From contig JABVXU010001011.1 in the NCBI GenBank assembly GCA_013365365.1, positions 1 to 12,294 of the forward strand: a DNA stretch of 12,294 nt, written 5' to 3'. Below are positions 7,456 through 12,294 of the stretch, one piece after another (positions within the stretch are counted from its first letter, which is position 1; each line of letters starts with the position of its first letter). The DNA comes from Cruorifilaria tuberocauda (Eukaryota > Nematoda > Chromadorea > Rhabditida > Onchocercidae). A program made the translations under genes and the position numbers. The notes below the pieces were generated by a model that was given only the letters and a program-made list of their open reading frames with translations, made no database searches and was not told the origin of the DNA.

Positions 7456-7899
7456 TCTTCCCTAAATTGATAATCTTAATTTTTGAAAACGATAACACAA
7501 ACTTCATACAAAAGAACAAAACAAAGCAAAAAAAAAGTTTTTCTGCAAATTTGAAATCAAAGAGAAAATTTTGAAAATCATTAGATATGAATGAAAGATA
7601 AGAGTGAATGATTTAAAATTGATATCAATCTTCTCATCATTTTCTTTCATTTATCATTTCATTAATGATCATTTGATATCTGATAATTGATATCAATGAT
7701 ATCAATTCTTTTCTTTTTTCTTCAAATGTTTCAAGCAATCAATCATGCATCTTCCATGATCTTCTTTACCGAATTTTTTTCAAGAAGAAATTTTATATCT
7801 TTTAAAAATTTGAAACTTTAAATAAATCAATATAAAAATGGAAAAAAAAAAGAAATTATCAATAATAGGCAATTTATGGAAAGTTCACGGAAAATTTGT
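7456..7899. other. Non-coding AT-rich stretch with a 23-bp palindrome
   Basis: A perfect palindrome at 7685-7707 has arms AATTGATATCA and TGATATCAATT around a single A, and a related ATTGATATCAAT lies at about 7617-7629. No coding frame is recognised. A poly-A/poly-purine tract lies near 7842-7853. Confidence 0.5.
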
Positions 7900-8149
7900 A
7901 ATGAACACGTAACGTGTTACGCATTTCTTCACGCTCTCTCTCAAATGTTTACTTACCTCAAATACGTAGAGGACTAATAAATAAATATATGAAAGGATAT
8001 CGATCAATTAGGGATGTTACGTAATGTCACGTAATCCCTCACGTTTCCTTCAAACGTCTAAATGGATATGTGAAATAATATAGTTCATTTCTTTCCCAGT
8101 ATTAGTTTGCGTAAAAAATTAATAAATGAACATGTGCAAGGGTATTGTT
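7900..8149 (+). repeat. Diverged copies of the TCACGTAA repeat family
   Basis: Motifs GTTACGTAATGTCACGTAAT, CCTCACGTTT, AAACGTCTAAA and GAACATGTG recur in the same order as in the following duplication but with more changes. A perfect palindrome AACACGT-A-ACGTGTT lies at 7904-7918. Confidence 0.7.
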
Positions 8150-8771
8150 CAACTAGAGATATCACGTAATGTCACGTAATATCTCATGCACCTAGAAAAT
8201 TAATAAATGAACACGTAAAGGAATATCGTTCAATTCGAGATGTCACGTAATTCCTCACGTTTTATCCCAATGTTAGTTTCACTGAAACGTCCAAGTAAAT
8301 CAACAAACGGACATGTGAAAGGATATAATTCACTTCGAGATGTCATGTAATGTCACGCATTTCCTCCACGTCTTATCTCAATTAAAGATGTCACGTGATA
8401 TCACGTAATGTGCCATGTCTTATCCCAATGTTTTGTTTCCTTTAGACACATTTAAAAAATCAACTAGAGATGTCACGTAATGTCACGTAATATCTCATGC
8501 ACCTAGAAAATTAATAAATGAACACCTAAAGGAATATCGTTCAATTCGAGATGTCACGTAATTCCTCACGTTTTATCCCAATGTTAATTTCACTCAAACG
8601 TCTAAAAAATCAATAAACGGACGTGTGAAAGGGTATAGTTCAATTCGAGATGTCAGGTAATGTCACGTAATTCCTCACGTCTTATCTCAATTAAAGATGT
8701 CACGTGATATCACGTAATATGCCATGTCTTATCCCAATGTTTTGTTTCCTTTAGACACATTTAAAAAAAAA
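8150..8771 (+). repeat. ~310-bp tandem duplication rich in TCACGTAA and TCACGTGA
   Basis: The segment beginning CAACTAGAGATATCACG at 8150 is repeated from 8461 (CAACTAGAGATGTCACG) with only scattered changes, ending in the A-run at about 8771. Within each copy a ~130-bp sub-unit is itself repeated: GAGATGTCACGTAAT, CCTCACG, TTATCCCAATG, TTTCACT, AAACGTC, GGACATGTGAAAGG. Each copy holds one perfect palindrome TCACGTGA (8391-8398 and 8700-8707) and several TCACGTAA boxes. Confidence 0.9.
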
Positions 8772-8846
8772 TTATCAATTCATTTTCATCCCTTACGGAG
8801 AGAGTTTCTTCTCTTTTCTTCTTTTTCCTCTTTTTTAATTTTTAAA

Positions 8847-8938
8847 ATGGTCCCTTCGATGTTGCCAGCTTTTAGTGAAAAAAAGAAAAGAACTATTGGC
8901 GAAGCGCCAAAGACCTTTTCAAAACGTCTGGCCAATGA
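8847..8938 (+). CDS. Possible first coding exon or short ORF of an unknown gene
   Basis: An ATG at 8847 opens 31 codons ending at TGA (8940-8942): M-V-P-S-M-L-P-A-F-S-E-K-K-K-R-T-I-G-E-A and so on to L-A-N-E. The stretch is clearly GC-richer than its surroundings and uses a balanced set of codons (GTC, TCG, GGC, GCG, ACC, CTG, GCC). A donor-like GTGAAA begins at 8939, just before the stop, so this could be a start exon with two bases of the next codon. It follows a pyrimidine-rich stretch. Against it: no recognisable family, and the reverse strand is also open across the same bases. A hairpin TTGGCG-AAG-CGCCAA sits at 8896-8910. Confidence 0.22.
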
Positions 8939-8945
8939 GTGAAAA

Positions 8946-8971
8946 TGTGTGTGTGTGTGTGTGTGTGTGTG
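8946..8971. repeat. (TG)13 microsatellite
   Basis: A perfect TG dinucleotide run directly after the GC-richer open stretch. Confidence 0.95.
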
Positions 8972-9321
8972 GAAGAATGGGTGTGTATGTCCGGTTGTCT
9001 GTCAGAAATAAAGTCCGTACCGGTTGGTACCAATCATTCACAAAATATACATTTCCGCCAAATCATACTTCTTCTACCTTCACCTCCTCTCTCTCTCTCT
9101 CTCTTGTTCTTCCCTTCTCTCTCTCTCTCTCTCTCTCTTGAATTTGATATTAACAAAAAGAAAAAAGTTCTTTTCATTTGAAAATTTTCTAGAATAACAA
9201 TTGCCTTCACCTTTACTGAATTTCATTTTCTGAAAGTGCAACCGGAAATTAGCTTAAAAATGCGAAAAAAGACAATCTAATAATCCGGAAAAAATATTAC
9301 TTCGATGACAGACGGAGAGAG
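8972..9321. other. Non-coding spacer with CT tracts
   Basis: Holds a GC-richer stretch (8980-9040) with the dyad GTACC-GGTT-GGTAC and an AATAAA at about 9007, then the CT tracts listed separately, then AT-rich DNA. Open frames here read CT/TG repeats. No gene is supported. Confidence 0.4.
9086..9140. repeat. Interrupted (CT)n microsatellite
   Basis: Two CT runs separated by TTGTTCTTCC, forming a polypyrimidine tract of about 55 bases. Confidence 0.9.
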
Positions 9322-9396
9322 ACAGACACATACACACATACACACACACATACATACACATACACACATACACACACATACACATACACACATATA
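9322..9396. repeat. (AC/ACAT)n microsatellite
   Basis: A run of ACACAT/ACATAC/ACACAC units about 75 bases long, close in character to the AC-rich DNA at 6410-6735. Confidence 0.9.
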
Positions 9397-9573
9397 CTGT
9401 AAGTGATAAGTTTCATAATTAAGGCGGTAAATAATTTTTTGCGCTAATGAGTTAATTGTTTTTCATTTTCATCTATTATCAACAATAAAATTATTTTTAC
9501 ATACAAATTTACAAAAAGATAAAAGGAAATTCTTGTATTTTTCGGCGTTTACAATTAATTTTCCATCTTTTTC

Positions 9574-9610
9574 CCTCTCTCTCTCTCGTTCTCTTTCTCT
9601 CTCTCTCTCT
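9574..9610. repeat. Interrupted (CT)n microsatellite
   Basis: A polypyrimidine tract of CT units interrupted by CGTT. Confidence 0.9.
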
Positions 9611-9862
9611 GCTCCTTCTCATCCTTTCTATTGTATCATTTCAAGACGTAAAGTCTCCTTTTTATTATATCATTTTAAGAGGTAAAGTTCTAAAACTAGT
9701 TTTTTTCTATTATGTCATTTTAAGACGTAAAGTCTCAAGATAGTTCTTTCTATTATATCATTTCAAGACGTAAAGTCTATAGATGGTTTCTGTTTTTTTA
9801 CCTCCTTCTCATCCTTTCTATTATATCACTTCAAGACATAAAATCTATAGATAGTTCTTTTT
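9611..9862 (+). repeat. Five imperfect units with AGAC-GTAAA-GTCT hairpin
   Basis: The unit TTTCTATTATATCATTTCAAGACGTAAAGTCT (split here as TTTCTATTATATCATTTC and AAGACGTAAAGTCT) or a close variant occurs about five times, with hairpin cores at 9644-9656, 9723-9735 and 9766-9778 and eroded cores near 9678 and 9834. The first and last copies share a longer lead, CTCCTTCTCATCCTTTCTAT, about 190 bp apart, indicating a block duplication. Confidence 0.8.
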
Positions 9863-10323
9863 TCGTCTCTTCGAACATTTTTCGGCTCTCGAAATCTTGT
9901 TAAAATTCATCCGAAAACTAATTCCCGGAAGTGTAAATTTGAAAAAAAAAAAGAAAAGAAAGAAGAAACAAGCGTAATAAAAATTTATGTGTCTATACAA
10001 TCATTTTTCGACGATAATAAAATGACGAAAATGCGCAAATGCCTTCAAATTCATTTACTTTTCTTCCAGACGAATAATAACTTTTCAAAAATTTTTCATT
10101 ATTGATTTTTTTAGAAAAAAAATTTATTCCATTTTCTTCGTCTTTTTATTCAATTTTTTTTTACACAATTTTATTTCTTTTTTAATGTATAATTAATTAT
10201 TAATAAACTTTTTTTAAAATATAAATTTATTAGTAATTTTTCTTTTAAATCTAAATTTATCAGTAAGAGATAATAATTTCCGCTTAAATCGTCGAATTTG
10301 TTAAAAATTTTCAAACTGGCTCG
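9863..10323. other. AT-rich stretch, nothing recognised
   Basis: No coding frame, repeat array or RNA gene is seen. There are homopolymer A and T runs throughout. Confidence 0.4.
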
Positions 10324-10690
10324 TTTTAGAAGTTAACTATTAGAAATAAAAGTTAGAGGCTTGCTTTTTTCTCTTAATTAATTTAAATTTAATTTTGGAG
10401 AAAGAAATAAATTAGGAAAAATATGAAACGTGAAAAATACGTGAAAATGGAACGTAAAGTGCTACGTGAATTTTTTTTACGAATAAAAAATAAAGAGAAG
10501 ATTTTTTTAGAAATTAACTATTAAGAATGAAAGTCAGAAGCTTCCTTTTTCTTTCTCTCAATTACTTTAAATTTGATTTTGGAGAAAGAAATAAATTAGA
10601 AAAAATATGAAACGTGAAAAATACGCGAAAACAGAACGTAAAAATGCTACGTGAATTTTTTTTCCAGAAATGAAAAATAAGAGAGAAAGG
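10324..10690 (+). repeat. Two tandem copies of a ~180-bp unit
   Basis: Copy 1 starts at 10324 with TTTTAGAAGTTAACTATTA and copy 2 at about 10505 with TTTTAGAAATTAACTATTA. Both continue through GGAGAAAGAAATAAATTAG, ATATGAAACGTGAAAAATAC and GCTACGTGAATTTTTTTT. Similarity is high apart from small indels. The reverse-strand open frame over the second copy is not supported as coding. Confidence 0.88.
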
Positions 10691-10926
10691 TTAATTGATA
10701 ATATTGAAAAAAAAGAGAGGGAGAAAATGATATTTGTTAATAAAATTTTCATGAAAATTGATGGAAATATTTTAAACAAAAGATTTGATTAGCAATACAA
10801 TTAAATTTTATGTTTTTAGAGGCTTTTTATTTTCATTCATTAAATTGAAATTTAATTTAGCTTAAATAGCTTAGCTTAAAATAGGAGGAAATATTTAGCT
10901 ACGATTTAGCAATTCCTCGTAATTTG
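10691..10926. other. AT-rich stretch, nothing recognised
   Basis: Only short repeats (TTTAGCTTAAAT-like, about 10855-10880) are present. Confidence 0.4.
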
Positions 10927-11545
10927 CTACTAATATTAAACGTATCTTTTATCTCTTTCCCTCTCTCTCTCTCTCTCTCTCTTTCTTTCCCTCTCTCCTC
11001 TTCCTTCCTTCCTTTCTTTCAGAAATGTTTTTAAGCCTGAATCAGGATGGTAGTTTTTTACTGATACTAAACCGTACCTTTCTCTCTCTCTCTCTCCCTT
11101 TTTCAGGAATATTTTTAAGCTTGAATCAGGAAGAAAATTTATCTACAATTTAGAATTACTGATATTAAACGAACCTTTTGCTCTTTCTCTCTCTTTCTTT
11201 CTCTCTATCTCTCTTTTTTTCTTTCTCTTTTAGAAATGTTTCAGAGATTTTTTTTTTGTTGTTAATGAAATGGAAGCTTAACTTGAAACAGGAAGAAATA
11301 TTTATCCACAATTTAGGATTCTTGATGATATCTACTGATATTAAACGTATCTTCTCTCTCTCTCTCTCTCTCTCTCCCTTTTCCCTCTCTTCCTTCCTCT
11401 CTCTCTCCCTCTCTATTTTCTTTGAAAAATGTTTTAAAAAGTTGAAAAATTGAATTTGAAACAGAAATATTTATTTATGATTTACAGGATTCTTCATAGT
11501 TCTTTTACGGATATTAAACGTACCTGTACCTTTTCTCTCTCTTCT

Positions 11546-11578
<33 letters not shown>

Positions 11579-11590
11579 TTTTTTTCATAA
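10927..11590 (+). repeat. Composite repeat: GATATTAAACG box, CT tract, TTTCAG-like box (five units)
   Basis: Five units begin with CTACTGATATTAAACGTACC or a variant at 10927, 11058, 11156, 11332 and 11505, spaced 98-176 bp. Each box is followed by a CT microsatellite of about 20-60 bases. The first units then read TTTCAG or TTTTAG plus AAATGTTT/AATATTT, TTAAGCTTGAATCAGGAAG, and TTTATCTACAATTTAG. Each unit therefore combines a polypyrimidine tract with a 3' splice-site-like motif, at least in units 1-3. Leucine/serine-rich open frames here are translations of the CT tracts and not genes. Confidence 0.88.
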
Positions 11591-11674
11591 TACATAGAAT
11601 TAAATTTTGTTTTGTTTATTTCTTTCTTTTTAAAATAATTGATCTATTTCAATGATTGATTGAATATTTTGTAG

Positions 11675-11787
11675 GAGAAAGAAGTAAGACGATAAATCAG
11701 TCTATATGTAAATGTGACATTTGCATGATTAATTTTAAAACCTTCCGTTTTCCTAAGCTTTTTCATCATTCAAACCAAAAGAAATAA
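11675..11787 (+). CDS. Possible terminal exon with degenerate C2H2-finger-like motif
   Basis: After a TATTTTGTAG acceptor (ending 11674), a frame entered with two leading bases runs 36 codons to TAA at 11785-11787; the open stretch begins only at 11656. It reads C-K-C-D-I-C-M-I-N-F, then K-T-F-R-F-P-K-L-F-H-H and S-N-Q-K-K. C-D-I-C, the phenylalanine four residues later and L-F-H-H resemble a C2H2 finger, but the C-to-H interval is longer than the usual twelve residues and the histidines are adjacent. The patch is somewhat less AT-rich than its flanks. Chance is a real alternative. Its entry phase does not join directly to the donor at 8939. Confidence 0.22.
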
Positions 11788-12190
11788 GAAGAAGCTATAA
11801 AATAATAGAAATGAAATTTTAGTTTTAAGAAAATTTAAAAAAAAATCTCAGTTTTCCGGATTGTACTTTTTTCTTTCCCTAAAATTTAATTAACAAAAAA
11901 ACTGTTTTCATTCCGGAAATTTATTTCCATCAATTGTTTTTTTTTTAAATTTTTGAATTTATTTTATTAAAATTAAAAGATGAAAAATATGAAAGATCGA
12001 CTAAATGATAAAATAAATATTGAATATTATCTTTTTCTCTTTCAATAATTAATATTTTAACTTGTTTTTTTGTTTTTCATGAAATATCAAACGAATTAAT
12101 TTTTTGTTCCGAAAAAATTCTCCTGCCAATACAATATATGATATATATGATAAAGAATTATTATCTCATAGAACTTTTTTATTTATTGCA
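11788..12190. other. AT-rich stretch, nothing recognised
   Basis: No AATAAA closely follows the possible exon ending at 11787. There is no coding frame or repeat array. Confidence 0.4.
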
Positions 12191-12294
12191 ATTTATTTAT
12201 TACGGTATATTAATTTCAATATATTCAATAATTACGATATTTATTATTCATATCAAATTATTTATTCCGATATATTCATTCCAATATATCCAAT
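12191..12294 (+). repeat. Start of an AT-rich tandem repeat at the right edge
   Basis: ATTTATTTATTACGGTATATTAATTTC at 12191 (unit about 39 bases) and ATTATTTATTCCGATATATTCATTCC at 12257 are related units with a shorter, more diverged one between. The array appears to continue past the window. Confidence 0.6.

Noticed and set aside
8724..8846. Upstream extension of the 8847 frame to an ATG at 8724
   Set aside because: The first 41 codons run out of the ~310-bp repeat and a pyrimidine-rich stretch, so only the part from 8847 has coding character.
8875..9181. Two overlapping plus-strand frames of 80-88 codons
   Set aside because: They consist largely of C-V and L-S runs from the TG and CT microsatellites.
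10567..10779. Reverse-strand open frame of 70 codons
   Set aside because: It covers the second copy of the ~180-bp duplication. The F/S/I/L-rich peptide is what A-rich DNA gives in reverse.
11178..11453. Plus-strand open frame of 91 codons
   Set aside because: Its leucine/serine/phenylalanine-rich peptide is a translation of CT tracts in the composite repeat.

Overview
The window looks like nuclear DNA of a nematode, possibly a clade III (spirurid/filarial) parasite. It is very AT-rich and has only one clearly supported complete gene plus the last exon of another. The introns are short to medium (141-499 bp) and end in nematode-type acceptors (TTTCTAG, TTTACAG, AATTTAG, TTTTTAG). The encoded proteins are small, secreted and cysteine-rich, with a 12-cysteine layout like that of nematode DUF19 (T20D4.11-like) or chondroitin-proteoglycan-4 (CPG4-like) domains. 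No bacterial, organellar, tRNA, rRNA, transposase or reverse-transcriptase signal was seen.

Positions 1-1432 hold the 3' end of an upstream gene: intron sequence that has turned into a minisatellite (about 590-1243), then a terminal coding exon (1244-1432). Positions 1957-3593 hold a complete four-exon gene on the same strand (exons 1957-2289, 2789-2908, 3168-3323, 3465-3593; 245 residues, 12 cysteines). The last four cysteine intervals of the two genes are 15-8-8-16 and 16-8-8-16 residues. With the alternative tandem splice acceptor at exon 4 of the second gene, both read 15-8-8-16. They are therefore a head-to-tail pair of paralogues, probably part of a larger secreted-protein cluster that continues off the left edge.

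Positions 3594-12294 (8.7 kb) hold no gene I can establish. Most of it is a patchwork of tandem repeats: hairpin-forming TACTGTA elements (4087-4180, 4731-4747), TTTCAG-bearing repeats (5316-5760), AC-rich DNA (6410-6735), about twenty copies of a 31-bp unit with TTCnnGAA dyads (6845-7455), an ACGT-rich family ending in a ~310-bp tandem duplication (7900-8771), TG/CT/AC microsatellites (8946-9610), and several further arrays. One of these is a composite repeat in which each unit carries a CT tract, most of them followed by a splice-acceptor-like motif (10927-11590). Two small patches may be exons of an unseen gene: a GC-richer open stretch with an ATG at 8847-8938, and a stretch at 11675-11787 that follows an acceptor and ends in a degenerate C2H2-finger-like sequence. 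If both are real, much of the right side could be intron, but the sequence alone does not show this.
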